Assembly (NCBI RefSeq): GCF_004006175.1
Contig: NZ_CP033219.1
Coordinates: 4,030,001 to 4,094,000 of the forward strand
From: Parasedimentitalea marina
GTDB lineage: Bacteria > Pseudomonadota > Alphaproteobacteria > Rhodobacterales > Rhodobacteraceae
Direction: 5' to 3'
DNA: 64,000 nt
Shown here in pieces: positions 53,105 through 61,405 of this stretch (positions within the stretch are counted from its first letter, which is position 1; every line of letters begins with the position of its first letter). The translations under genes were made by a program, and so were the position numbers. The notes beneath the pieces are model-generated. The model saw nothing but the letters and a program-made list of their open reading frames with translations, did not search any database and was not told the origin of the DNA.

Positions 53105-54318
53105 TGGCTGTCCAACAGCTTGACAATCGATCAGCGCGCCGCCTGTTTATGGACCGGCACGCGCTGATCGAGGCCCCGACAGGGCCCGCCAAGGGGGATG
53201 AGCTGCTAGAGCTGATTACCCGTCTTGGATTTGTCCAGCTGGACAGCATCAACACCGTGGCGCGGGCGCATGACATGATCCTGTATTCGCGGCGCCCCTC
53301 TTATCGTGCGGAGAACCTGCAACAGCTGTTTAAGGGCAACCGCGCGCTGTTTGAACATTGGACTCATGATGCAGCCGTCGTTCCGATGCAGTTCTATCCC
53401 CATTGGCACCTGCGGTTTCAGCGCGACGCTGCCCTTCTGAAAAAACGCTATCGCAACTGGCACCGCGACAATTACGAGGCGCAGTTCGACACCGTTCTGC
53501 AGCACATCCGCGACCACGGGCCCGTGGGATCGTCGGACGTGGGCAAGGACGAGAAAAAGGGGTCGGGCGGCTGGTGGGACTGGCATCCGTCCAAGACCGC
53601 ACTGGAATACCTGTGGCGCTCCGGTGCGCTCACGGTTGTTGGCCGCCAGGGGTTCCAGAAACGCTATGACCTGACAGAGCGGGTGATCGAAGAACAGCTG
53701 CGCCCCGGGGCAACTGCCACTGACGAAAGCCACACACTCGACACCCTGTGCAATGGCGCAATCGACCGGCTTGGCTTTGCCACCTCGGGCGAGATTGCTG
53801 CATTCTGGGATACTGTGTCATCAAGTGAAGCGCGCACATGGTGCAAGGCACAGCTGGATCAGGGGCAGCTTGACGAAATTGAGGTTGCCCATACCGATGG
53901 CAAGTTGCGCCGTGCCTTTGCCCGGCCAGGAACAGTTGAAACCGCGCAGGATATCCCACCGGCCCCAGCGCGAATGCGGGTGCTCAGCCCGTTTGACCCG
54001 GCCCTGCGGGACCGCAGGCGCGCCGAACGGTTGTTTGGGTTTCACTACCGGATCGAGGTCTTTGTCCCGGCGCCGAAACGCATCTACGGATATTACGTAT
54101 TCCCGCTGTTCGAGGGCGAACGCATGGTGGGACGGATCGATATGAAGGCGCAACGCGACAAGGACCTGTTGCAGGTCACTGCGGTTTGGCCCGAACGCGG
54201 CATTAAATGGGCGGGCGCGCGCATCCGGAAACTGGAGAGTGAGCTGCAGCGAGTTGCCCGTTTTGCAGGGCTTTCAGAAGTGGCATTTGCGGATAACTGG
54301 CTGCGTGAGCCCGTCTGA
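53104..54318 (+). CDS. YcaQ-type (HTH_42) DNA glycosylase
   Basis: 404 residues of winged-helix repeats. The QLD at the FVQLDSINTVARAHDMIL motif fits the QxD catalytic set of YcaQ/AlkX, which unhooks alkyl and crosslinked bases. Other signatures: LFEHWTHDAAVVPM near 81-94, RVLSPFDPALRDRRR near 300 and LFGFHYRIEVFVPAPKRIYG. Starts on the base that ends the LacI-type gene (ATGGCTG after TGA). No partner gene known. Confidence 0.85.
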   Translation: MAVQQLDNRSARRLFMDRHALIEAPTGPAKGDELLELITRLGFVQLDSINTVARAHDMILYSRRPSYRAENLQQLFKGNRALFEHWTHDAAVVPMQFYPHWHLRFQRDAALLKKRYRNWHRDNYEAQFDTVLQHIRDHGPVGSSDVGKDEKKGSGGWWDWHPSKTALEYLWRSGALTVVGRQGFQKRYDLTERVIEEQLRPGATATDESHTLDTLCNGAIDRLGFATSGEIAAFWDTVSSSEARTWCKAQLDQGQLDEIEVAHTDGKLRRAFARPGTVETAQDIPPAPARMRVLSPFDPALRDRRRAERLFGFHYRIEVFVPAPKRIYGYYVFPLFEGERMVGRIDMKAQRDKDLLQVTAVWPERGIKWAGARIRKLESELQRVARFAGLSEVAFADNWLREPV

Positions 54319-54356
54319 AAAACTACGTTTCTTCCCGCGACCCTCAGACCTGAATT

Positions 54357-55274
54357 CTAGCCCAGAAATTCGCGATCCCGGATCAGATTAACCAGATCCG
54401 ACACAGTGTCATCGACCCCCTGCCCCGAAGTATCCAACTGCGCCAGCGCCTTGCCATAAAGCGCCTCGCGGCTGGCCAGGATCGACCGGAGCTGCTCCAT
54501 CGCCTCGGGGTTGCCGGCCATTGGTCGCTCGTCGCCCTGCGCCCGCACCCGTGCCATGTGATCCTCGGCGCTGGCCTTGATCCAGATGGTGTGAAACCCG
54601 GACAGCAAGCTGTTGTACGTTTCAGGTTCACCAACCACGCCGCCGGCAGCGGCCAAGATCAGGCTATCATGAGTGGCGGCAATCCGCGAAATCGCCTGGG
54701 CCTCCAGCTTGCGGTACCCTTCCTGGCCATACAGCGCCATGACCTCGTCCACCGGCATGCCGCTTTGGGATTCGATTTCTGAGTTCAGCTCGACAAAGGG
54801 CAGATCCAGCGCCTGCCCGGCCAGTGCCCCAAGTGTGGACTTGCCCGCACCGCGCAGGCCAACCAGACAAATGCGCCCGGCCCGCATATTGGCCTCGGGC
54901 TCGGGGGATAGCAGGTCCTGCACCATCCGCTGCGTGTCCGCGTTAGAGCTGCGGTACAGATCACCGATGCGCAGGGCATCTGATGTCCAGGGATCTTCTT
55001 CGCCGGTCAGCCATTCAATGCGATGATCCAGCGCGATCGCAACCCGCTGCAGCAACCCAATAGAGATATTGCCCGCACCGCTTTCAAGCTGGGCCAGATA
55101 CCGCGGGGACACACCAGATTGTTCCGACAAAATACGCCGCGAGATGCCTTTGCGTTCGCGCGCACGTCTGACCCGATCGCCCACACGGGTGATCAGTCTT
55201 GCCACCGAGGTATCAGCGTCATCACGATCCGAGGCCGGTTTGGCCTCGCCGCGGAAATTGGTGATCTCACTCAT
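54357..55274 (-). CDS. boxR: BoxR: helix-turn-helix/shikimate-kinase-type regulator of benzoate catabolism
   Basis: 305 residues. XRE-type helix-turn-helix at about 32-85 (RVRRARERKGISRRILSEQS, YLAQLESGAGNISIGLL), a linker, then a shikimate-kinase-like domain with Walker A GLRGAGKSTLG at about 140-150. This is the build of BoxR/BzdR, which bind benzoyl-CoA and release the operator. It lies at the end of the box cluster and its upstream region contains a CGCA-N6-TGCA element at 55362-55375, suggesting self-control. Confidence 0.9.
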   Translation of the reverse strand: MSEITNFRGEAKPASDRDDADTSVARLITRVGDRVRRARERKGISRRILSEQSGVSPRYLAQLESGAGNISIGLLQRVAIALDHRIEWLTGEEDPWTSDALRIGDLYRSSNADTQRMVQDLLSPEPEANMRAGRICLVGLRGAGKSTLGALAGQALDLPFVELNSEIESQSGMPVDEVMALYGQEGYRKLEAQAISRIAATHDSLILAAAGGVVGEPETYNSLLSGFHTIWIKASAEDHMARVRAQGDERPMAGNPEAMEQLRSILASREALYGKALAQLDTSGQGVDDTVSDLVNLIRDREFLG

Positions 55275-55361
55275 AGGGATGCCAGTTATGAATCATATTG
55301 CATGATTTTAGAGAGACAGTGCCGCACCTACAAACAGAAACCGGAAGATTCGCACTCAGGT

Positions 55362-55375
55362 TGCATTATTTTGCG
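55362..55375. promoter_or_regulatory. candidate BoxR operator before boxR
   Basis: Minus strand CGCAAAATAATGCA, one base off TGCA-N6-TGCA and ending in TAATGCA like the sites at 60519, 60560 and 63069. It lies about 90 bases upstream of the boxR start. Confidence 0.5.
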
Positions 55376-55385
55376 GATCACCCCG

Positions 55386-55832
55386 TTATTCAGGTCGAAT
55401 GAGCGGAGTAACAATGTCTCTGATGTCCGGCGGGGCGGGTTTTGAGGTAAATGTCTCGGGCGCGATGAAGACGCAGACGAATTTACCCTCGAAGCTTAGC
55501 TTGCCATCCTGACGTGCATTGACCCGAAACGCAATCGAGCTGCTGCCCAGTTTGCACGGCCAGACCTCGCAGATCAGCCGGTGGCGCGGTGTGACCGGCG
55601 AGCGGAAGTCGATGCTCATATGTACAAACGGCGTGCCGGTGCCGCGATCCAGCTCCATCTGGAACCAGCCGTCGCCACCCAGATTATGTTCCCACCAGGC
55701 ATCGATGGCTTCCAGTGCGAACCAGGGCAGCCGCCCTGTATAAGCAATGCGCGCAGGGTCGCAGTCGCCCCAGCCAACCCGGATTTCATGGGTAAAATTG
55801 GCCAAAGCTGGCACTGGGTCTGGTGTTGTCAT
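55386..55832 (-). CDS. acyl-CoA thioesterase (4-hydroxybenzoyl-CoA type)
   Basis: 148 residues, hot-dog fold. EIRVGWGDCDPARIAYTGRL near 16-35 carries the catalytic Asp of the family (GDCDPaRI.Y). In the box cluster it may recover CoA from benzoyl-CoA or related esters when the pathway stalls. Its ATG at 55832 directly abuts the boxA stop, so it is translated with boxA. Confidence 0.85.
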   Translation of the reverse strand: MTTPDPVPALANFTHEIRVGWGDCDPARIAYTGRLPWFALEAIDAWWEHNLGGDGWFQMELDRGTGTPFVHMSIDFRSPVTPRHRLICEVWPCKLGSSSIAFRVNARQDGKLSFEGKFVCVFIAPETFTSKPAPPDIRDIVTPLIRPE

Positions 55833-57026
55833 TCAATAGGTTTCCACGTGGTATCGTCCATCGAGGCGCATCTTATCGCGCAGCTCGGACCAGTTCAAAT
55901 CGATACCACGGGCGATATCCCGCAGGGCCTCTTCGACCCCCTGTTCCATCGCCTTCAACCCGCAGATGTAGATGTATCCATCGGGATTTTGCAGCAGTTC
56001 GGCCACCCGGGAGGTTTGTTCGCGCAGCAGGTCCTGCACATATTTTTTAGGCGCGCCATCCTGGCGGGAAAAGGCAAAGTGTTTGGCCATAAAGGCGTCA
56101 GGGATTTTATTCAGCGGGCCGAAATAGGGCAGCTCTTCGGGTCTGCGCGCACCAAATACCAGCGTCATGCGGTCCTTGTCTTGCGGAGAAATGCGTTGCC
56201 GCCGCATTGTAAAGCCGCGAAACGGCGCAGAGCCGGTGCCGGTGCAGATCATCAGCATGTCCGCCTGCGGATCGCTGGGCATCAGAAAGGTCGACCCAAA
56301 CGGCCCCGTTACCTGCACCTCGTCACCCTGCCCCAGATCACAGACATAGTTCGAACAGATCCCCTGCGGCTCGCGTTTGACCGTCAGCGAGATGTTCAGG
56401 TAGCCGGGCCGCTCGCCGTCACGTGGGCTAGAGACCGAATACAACCGGGGCAGATGCGGCTGGCCTTTTTCGTCACTGCCCGGTGGGATAATTCCGATAC
56501 TTTGGCCTTCGAGCACTGGAAACGGCAACCCGGCAAGATCCAGAATGATATGGCGAACATCGGCGTCGCTGGCCTGATCGGTCAGTCGGTAATTGCCCTG
56601 CACCCGCGCCGTTGCGGGTTTGCCAAGCGTATACATGTTGATGGTTGGCTTGCCCGCGCTATCCGGCGCCTTGGCCTTGCCGCCGGCCCCCGAATGGGCC
56701 TTGGCCAATAGCGCCGCCATGGCATCATCCAGTGCCTCTAACCCGCTTTCCGCCTCGTCGCCTTCGGCGATATCGGCCTGTTCGGGCATTTCTTCCCATT
56801 CAAATTGCGCCTCAATGGAATAGGGGTCTGTCACCACCCGCCATTCGTCGATGGACCCGGTGGGGCAAACCGGGATGCAATCCATGCAAAAGTTACATTT
56901 GCTGGCATCCACCACCACGTTGACATCGTCATGCACGATTGCCTCTTCGGGGCATGTCATCTCGCAGGTGTAACAACGGATGCAAATTTCGGGGTCGATC
57001 AGGTGCTGTTTTACCGGCTGGGTCAT
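55833..57026 (-). CDS. boxA: benzoyl-CoA 2,3-epoxidase reductase subunit BoxA
   Basis: 397 residues. Two 4Fe-4S motifs at the N-terminus, CIRCYTCEMTC and CNFCMDCIPVC, then a ferredoxin-NADP reductase domain (LPRLYSVSSPRDGERPGYLN; DMLMICTGTGSAPFRGFTMR), ending FDGRYHVETY-like. It transfers electrons from NADPH to BoxB. The start overlaps the stop of the 57-residue protein upstream (ATGA). The length is as usual. Confidence 0.94.
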   Translation of the reverse strand: MTQPVKQHLIDPEICIRCYTCEMTCPEEAIVHDDVNVVVDASKCNFCMDCIPVCPTGSIDEWRVVTDPYSIEAQFEWEEMPEQADIAEGDEAESGLEALDDAMAALLAKAHSGAGGKAKAPDSAGKPTINMYTLGKPATARVQGNYRLTDQASDADVRHIILDLAGLPFPVLEGQSIGIIPPGSDEKGQPHLPRLYSVSSPRDGERPGYLNISLTVKREPQGICSNYVCDLGQGDEVQVTGPFGSTFLMPSDPQADMLMICTGTGSAPFRGFTMRRQRISPQDKDRMTLVFGARRPEELPYFGPLNKIPDAFMAKHFAFSRQDGAPKKYVQDLLREQTSRVAELLQNPDGYIYICGLKAMEQGVEEALRDIARGIDLNWSELRDKMRLDGRYHVETY

Positions 57027-57196
57027 TGTGGTTTTGCCCTGTTGAGGATGACATCAGGCAAGGTCAGCGCATCAATCAGCGCGGTGCACAGCCCGGTACA
57101 GTTCTGACAACCAACGCAGGGGCCCTGGAGGTTGCTGACCTGCAGCGCCAGATGCTCCATGTGGGGTGTCGCTATCCGGTGACGACTGATTTTCAT
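57023..57196 (-). CDS. 57-residue ferredoxin-motif protein between boxB and boxA
   Basis: Minus-strand frame from ATG at 57196, ending in TGA that overlaps the boxA ATG. The core is PCVGCQNCTGLC, a CxxCxxCxxxC set identical in spacing to a 4Fe-4S half-cluster motif. It lacks the usual proline and a second motif. The start lies just after the hairpin at 57219-57249. It is a good candidate for a small iron-sulfur or zinc protein of the Box oxygenase; I know of no name for it. Confidence 0.6.
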   Translation of the reverse strand: MKISRHRIATPHMEHLALQVSNLQGPCVGCQNCTGLCTALIDALTLPDVILNRAKPQ

Positions 57197-57218
57197 CGCG
57201 TGTCCTTCTCTCAGGGCT

Positions 57219-57249
57219 AAAACCCGGCTTAGTGATCAAGCCGGGTTTT
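57219..57249 (-). terminator. strong terminator-like hairpin between boxB and the small protein/boxA
   Basis: 12-bp perfect stem, AAAACCCGGCTT and AAGCCGGGTTTT, with a 7-base loop (57231-57237). The arm ends in T4 on the minus strand, and it is nearly symmetric so it could act in both directions. It lies inside the box gene order, 7 bases after boxB. Confidence 0.75.
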
Positions 57250-57255
57250 GGGGAG

Positions 57256-58707
57256 TCAGGCCATGTGCAGTTGCACATACTCAAAGTCACCCGGTTTATT
57301 GTCGATACCGACCTTGGGTGGTGCAATCCAGCTGGCGTATTTGCCCGGCTCCGTACAGGGCTTCATCAGCGACTGAATGAAATCCCCATCCGCCTTGGTT
57401 GGCAACCAGTCTTTGACCCTGGCGTCCCACTGATCCTTGGGGATGATGTCGCCATCCGGGGTGATGCTGACCGCCGAGAACACCCCGATCTTACGGTGGA
57501 ACCCTTCGTGCGGGATGGTCATCTCAAAATCGATACCCTGTTTGGCAATCAGCTTGTTCCAACGGCCAACACCGCCGGCGGCGTCTTTGACGTAGTCATC
57601 GCGCAAACGCATGTTGATCGCGGTCAGGGCCGGGACCTCTTCGGCGACAATCCGGCCCTCTTTGATGGAGCGCACCACGTAGCTGTCATTGGTCAGCTTG
57701 TGATCATCTTTGATCCGCTGCTCCATGAAGCGGCCTTTGATGCCCGAGTTAAAGGCGTTGGCGGCGTTGGTCGAGACCTCTTGCCCGAACAAGTCCAATG
57801 ACAGGGTATAGTGCAGGTTCAGCTTTTTCTGGATCGTGGGCAGGTCAATGACACCCAGGTCACGGATTTTGTCGATGTCATAGGGATCGGTGATACCGGC
57901 CGCCTTCATCACGTCACAGGTCGCCTGAATGGTGCGGCCAACCCCTGTTTCGCCAACAAACATGTGGTGTGCTTCTTCGGTCAGCATGAACCGGCAGGTA
58001 CGGCTAAGAGGGTCAAAGCCGGATTGCGCCAGGCTTTCCAGCTGCATCTTTCCGTCCCGGTCGGTGAAATAAGTGAACATGAAAAACGAGAGCCAATCCG
58101 GCGTTTCCTCGTTGAAGGCGCCCAGCATCCGCGGCGCTTCGTCCGATCCGGAGGAGCGGACCAGCATGTCATTGGCTTCCTCGCGACCATCCCGGCCGAA
58201 ATACTTTTGCAGCAGGTAAACCATCGCCCAAAGGTGACGGCCCTCTTCAACGTTGACCTGAAACAGGTTGCGCATGTCATACAGCGAAGGCGCAGTGAGG
58301 CCTAGAAAACGCTGCTGTTCAACCGATCCCGGTTCGGTGTCGCCCTGAATGACGATCATCCGTTTCAGCATGTTACGGTATTCGCCGGGAACTTCCTGCC
58401 AGGCGGGCTCACCGTAGTGTTCACCGCAGGGAATAGTGCGACCTTCGACCTGTGGCGCCAGCAGAACACCCCAGCGGTACTCGGGCATCTTCACATAATC
58501 GAACTTAGCCCAGCCTTTGGGGTCAACCGAGACCGCGGTGCGCAGGTAGATCATGCTTTGCTGGAACTGCTGAGGGATCAGGTCGTTCCACCAGTTGATA
58601 TAACCGGGGTGCCATTTCTCTAGCGCCTTCAGCACCTTCTTGTCGCCGCTCAGGCCAACATTGTTGGGGATTTGGGTGTCATAGCTGACATTCATGAGAT
58701 CGATCAT
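57256..58707 (-). CDS. boxB: benzoyl-CoA 2,3-epoxidase oxygenase subunit BoxB
   Basis: 483 residues, di-iron ferritin-like oxygenase. Iron-ligand segments include VNVEEGRHLWAMVYLLQKYF and LTEEAHHMFVGETGVGRTI (two ExxH-type motifs). Forms 2,3-epoxybenzoyl-CoA from benzoyl-CoA with O2 and electrons from BoxA. The ATG at 58707 leads to MIDLMNVSYDTQIPNNVGLS, as in homologues. 81 bases separate it from boxC, with a 14-bp inverted repeat in between. Confidence 0.95.
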   Translation of the reverse strand: MIDLMNVSYDTQIPNNVGLSGDKKVLKALEKWHPGYINWWNDLIPQQFQQSMIYLRTAVSVDPKGWAKFDYVKMPEYRWGVLLAPQVEGRTIPCGEHYGEPAWQEVPGEYRNMLKRMIVIQGDTEPGSVEQQRFLGLTAPSLYDMRNLFQVNVEEGRHLWAMVYLLQKYFGRDGREEANDMLVRSSGSDEAPRMLGAFNEETPDWLSFFMFTYFTDRDGKMQLESLAQSGFDPLSRTCRFMLTEEAHHMFVGETGVGRTIQATCDVMKAAGITDPYDIDKIRDLGVIDLPTIQKKLNLHYTLSLDLFGQEVSTNAANAFNSGIKGRFMEQRIKDDHKLTNDSYVVRSIKEGRIVAEEVPALTAINMRLRDDYVKDAAGGVGRWNKLIAKQGIDFEMTIPHEGFHRKIGVFSAVSITPDGDIIPKDQWDARVKDWLPTKADGDFIQSLMKPCTEPGKYASWIAPPKVGIDNKPGDFEYVQLHMA

Positions 58708-58724
58708 GGTTTTCTCCTACGGGG

Positions 58725-58781
58725 CGGTGCGTGCAAGCACACACCCGACGGTGGTTGCAAAGTGCGCGCTTGCACGCACCG
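58725..58781 (-). promoter_or_regulatory. 14-bp inverted repeat in the boxC-boxB gap
   Basis: CGGTGCGTGCAAGC (58725-58738) and GCTTGCACGCACCG (58768-58781) are perfect complements around a 29-base loop. It overlaps the ribosome region of boxB. It may be an mRNA stability or processing element, or a control site. Confidence 0.5.
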
Positions 58782-58788
58782 TTTTGTG

Positions 58789-60450
58789 TCAGACGCGTTC
58801 CATATTGTAGTCGCCGCGTTTACCGGTGCCATAGCGCTGCAGCGCACCGTCTGGGCCAACCGCATTGGGGCGCTGAAAAATCCAGTTTTGCCAGGCCGTC
58901 AGGCGGCCAAAAATGCGGGTTTCCATTGTTTCAGGACCAGCAAAGCGCAAGTTCGCCTCCATCCCGGTCATCGCATCCGGAGAGAAGCTGGCGCGTTCTT
59001 CCATGAACAGGCGGACTTCGTCTTCCCAGTCGATGTCGTCAAAGGCATAGGTGATCAGGCCCAGATCATCGCAACCCTCGGCATCCAGCGCTTCACCGAT
59101 CCGCTCTTTCAGGGCCTCAACGTCTTCCGGATCTACGAGAAAGCGGGTTTGCAGCCGGGTCAGGTCATTGCCCATTGGGTAACTGCCAAAATTGCCCTCG
59201 CTCAGCGAGACTGCTGCCAAGGCGCGATTGTCGCCCTCAAACTCTTCCAGCATCATATAGCTGCGATCCACGGACCACAGAAGTTCGGCAAGCATCCCGG
59301 CAAAGCACGATCCATGTTCGACCAGTGCCACCAGCGAGCGCGAGGTCATATCGACCCGTTTCAGCACCCGTTTCCAGTACTTCAGGATCTCATTGGCCAG
59401 CCAGTGATCTTTGTTGGCCAGCAGTAATTCTTCATGCGCCAGAAGCATGTCCGCGTCGCCCTGGGTGCGAAACACCATCAAGCCAACTTCGCGCTCGTTC
59501 AGACGCAGGTGCAGCAAGGCATCGTCAAACTCGCGTGCCATGCGCAGCAAATAGGCCTCAGCCCCCTGCGCCTGCAGCGCGTCCATGTCTGCCGGTGCGA
59601 CCTCTTCCGGGCCCTTCAGGGTGATATTTGCACGGCCATTTTCACGATCAATAACGACCTCTACCGTGGAATAGCTAACCGATCCATCGTCACCAAAGCG
59701 GCGGGCCAGCGGTGTCAATTCGATGCCGGACAAGCCCGACTGTTTTGAACTGGCGGCCGCAAGATCTGCCGCGCGCTCCACAACCGCTGCGTCGAACTTG
59801 GAATTGGCGACCACTTCGTCGACCAGCTTCCAATCCACCGCGCGCTGGCCTTTGACGCCTTCCTCGATCGAGCAGAACACATCCGCCAGATCGCGGCGCA
59901 CTTTGCGCTTATCCGTCACCCGTGTCAGCCCGCCAGTGCCTGGCAATACCGCCAGCAACGGCACTTCGGGCAGGGCAACAGAGGACGCGCTGTCGTTGGT
60001 CAGCATGATGTGATTGCAGGCCAGGGCCAGCTCATACCCGCCCCCGGCACAGGCGCCTTTGATTGCCGCCATATACATCTGACCTGAATCGGCCTCGGCG
60101 GCCTCGAATGTGTTGCGGGTTTCATTGGTGAATTTACAAAAGTTCACTTTGTGCGCGTGGCTGGCACCGCCCAACATGCGGATATTGGCACCGGCGCAGA
60201 ACACCTTGTCCTTGGCCGACTGCATCACCACCACTTTGACCTCAGGGTGTTCAAACCGCATCCGCTGCACCACATCCGCCAGCTCGATATCGACGCCCAG
60301 ATCATAGGAGTTCAGTTTTAGCTCATAGCCCGGAAACAGGCCTCCGGCCTCGTCCACATCCATAAACAGATTGGCGATCTCACCGTCATATTCGACTCTC
60401 CAGTGGCGATACTTTGAGGGGTCGGTCTGAAAATCAATCACCTGGGTCAT
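58789..60450 (-). CDS. boxC: 2,3-epoxybenzoyl-CoA dihydrolase BoxC
   Basis: 553 residues with two crotonase-type parts. FSGANIRMLG-like oxyanion loop VFCAGANIRMLGGASHAHKV around residue 85-105 and the GACAGGGYELALACNHI segment with catalytic acidic residues around 130-160; the long C-terminal half is typical of BoxC. Opens the epoxide with loss of formate to 3,4-dehydroadipyl-CoA semialdehyde. Upstream, 60519-60574 hold two operators of the BoxR type. Confidence 0.93.
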   Translation of the reverse strand: MTQVIDFQTDPSKYRHWRVEYDGEIANLFMDVDEAGGLFPGYELKLNSYDLGVDIELADVVQRMRFEHPEVKVVVMQSAKDKVFCAGANIRMLGGASHAHKVNFCKFTNETRNTFEAAEADSGQMYMAAIKGACAGGGYELALACNHIMLTNDSASSVALPEVPLLAVLPGTGGLTRVTDKRKVRRDLADVFCSIEEGVKGQRAVDWKLVDEVVANSKFDAAVVERAADLAAASSKQSGLSGIELTPLARRFGDDGSVSYSTVEVVIDRENGRANITLKGPEEVAPADMDALQAQGAEAYLLRMAREFDDALLHLRLNEREVGLMVFRTQGDADMLLAHEELLLANKDHWLANEILKYWKRVLKRVDMTSRSLVALVEHGSCFAGMLAELLWSVDRSYMMLEEFEGDNRALAAVSLSEGNFGSYPMGNDLTRLQTRFLVDPEDVEALKERIGEALDAEGCDDLGLITYAFDDIDWEDEVRLFMEERASFSPDAMTGMEANLRFAGPETMETRIFGRLTAWQNWIFQRPNAVGPDGALQRYGTGKRGDYNMERV

Positions 60451-60518
60451 GGCGCGCGCTCCTGAGTCTGTCCTGAGATCAGCATAGCGCAGTGGGTCGC
60501 GGCGGGTAAAGTGATTTA

Positions 60519-60532
60519 TGCATGATAATGCA
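60519..60532. promoter_or_regulatory. candidate BoxR operator before boxC (site 1)
   Basis: TGCATGATAATGCA, a TGCA-N6-TGCA element. About 70 bases upstream of the boxC start. Confidence 0.65.
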
Positions 60533-60558
60533 GATTTCGGAGCAATTTACGTTCGCTC

Positions 60559-60574
60559 ATGCATTATAATGCAT
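60559..60574. promoter_or_regulatory. candidate BoxR operator before boxC (site 2)
   Basis: ATGCATTATAATGCAT, a perfect 16-base palindrome with the TGCA-N6-TGCA core. Its centre lies about 41 bases from that of site 1, or nearly four helical turns, so the two could be bound from one face. Confidence 0.7.
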
Positions 60575-60583
60575 TAAATTGCC

Positions 60584-61405
60584 TCATACAGTCTCAACCT
60601 CCGCGGCTTCAATGCGCGCCAATCGTGCAAGATACTGCGTAATTTCTGCCAAAACGGGCCCCGGTTGTTCTAAATGCGGGCTGTGGCCGCACTGCTCGAC
60701 CACACATAAATCCACCGGGCAATAGGCGCGATCGGCGACCACCTCGACCTGCGCCAGCGTTCCGTACTGGTCCTGCCGCCCCTGGATCGCCAAGACCGGG
60801 ATTCGGAAGTAGTCGATCACCTCGGTTATGTCCCAAGTGCGAAAGTCGGGATGCAGCCAAACCTCGTTCCAGCCCCGAAAGGCGCCGTCGGGGTCGCGGT
60901 GATATTTGGCCAGCTTGGACCGCAGGTCCCCGTCGTCAAATCGGCTGCGGGCGCCACTGATCGCGGCAAGCCCCATCTGTTCGGTAAAGAAATGCGGCGC
61001 CAGCAGAACGAGACCGCGCACCCGGTGGTCGGATACAGACCCACAATAAATTGCGGCAATACTTGCCCCGTCACTATGGCCCAACAGAACGCCCCGGCGG
61101 AACCCAATGACATCCAAGACACGCGGCAAGACATCCATTGCTTCGCGCGTCATAAAATCCAATGGCCGCGGCAGCGACACCCGGCCCGAGGTGCCATAGC
61201 CCTCGCGGGAATACACAAAGACCCCCAAGCCCGTTGCTTCGGCCAGATGTTGCGGTACATCACGCCACAGTGACACACAGCCCAGACCTTCGTGCAGCAT
61301 AACAATTGTGTCGGCCTGCTCGGGCGGCGGACCGTAGCAGGCATATTCCAGTGTCACACCCGCGACGCTCATGTGGCCCTGAGCCTGCCAAGGAAAACCC
61401 ATCAT
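60584..61405 (-). CDS. alpha/beta hydrolase of the box cluster
   Basis: 273 residues. MLHEGLGCVSLWRDVPQHLA oxyanion loop, nucleophile Ser in LLGHSDGASIA, Asp in QGRQDQYGTL and His in QCGHSPHLE; complete catalytic set. Hydrolases of this branch accompany box or aromatic-CoA clusters and probably act on a CoA ester or ring-cleavage lactone. The start at 61405 overlaps the benzoate-CoA ligase stop by 4 bases. Confidence 0.83.
   Translation of the reverse strand: MMGFPWQAQGHMSVAGVTLEYACYGPPPEQADTIVMLHEGLGCVSLWRDVPQHLAEATGLGVFVYSREGYGTSGRVSLPRPLDFMTREAMDVLPRVLDVIGFRRGVLLGHSDGASIAAIYCGSVSDHRVRGLVLLAPHFFTEQMGLAAISGARSRFDDGDLRSKLAKYHRDPDGAFRGWNEVWLHPDFRTWDITEVIDYFRIPVLAIQGRQDQYGTLAQVEVVADRAYCPVDLCVVEQCGHSPHLEQPGPVLAEITQYLARLARIEAAEVETV

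Noticed and set aside
55581..56711. 376-codon open frame antisense to boxA and the thioesterase
   Set aside because: It lies opposite two well-supported genes and has no family motif; long antisense frames are common in GC-rich coding DNA.
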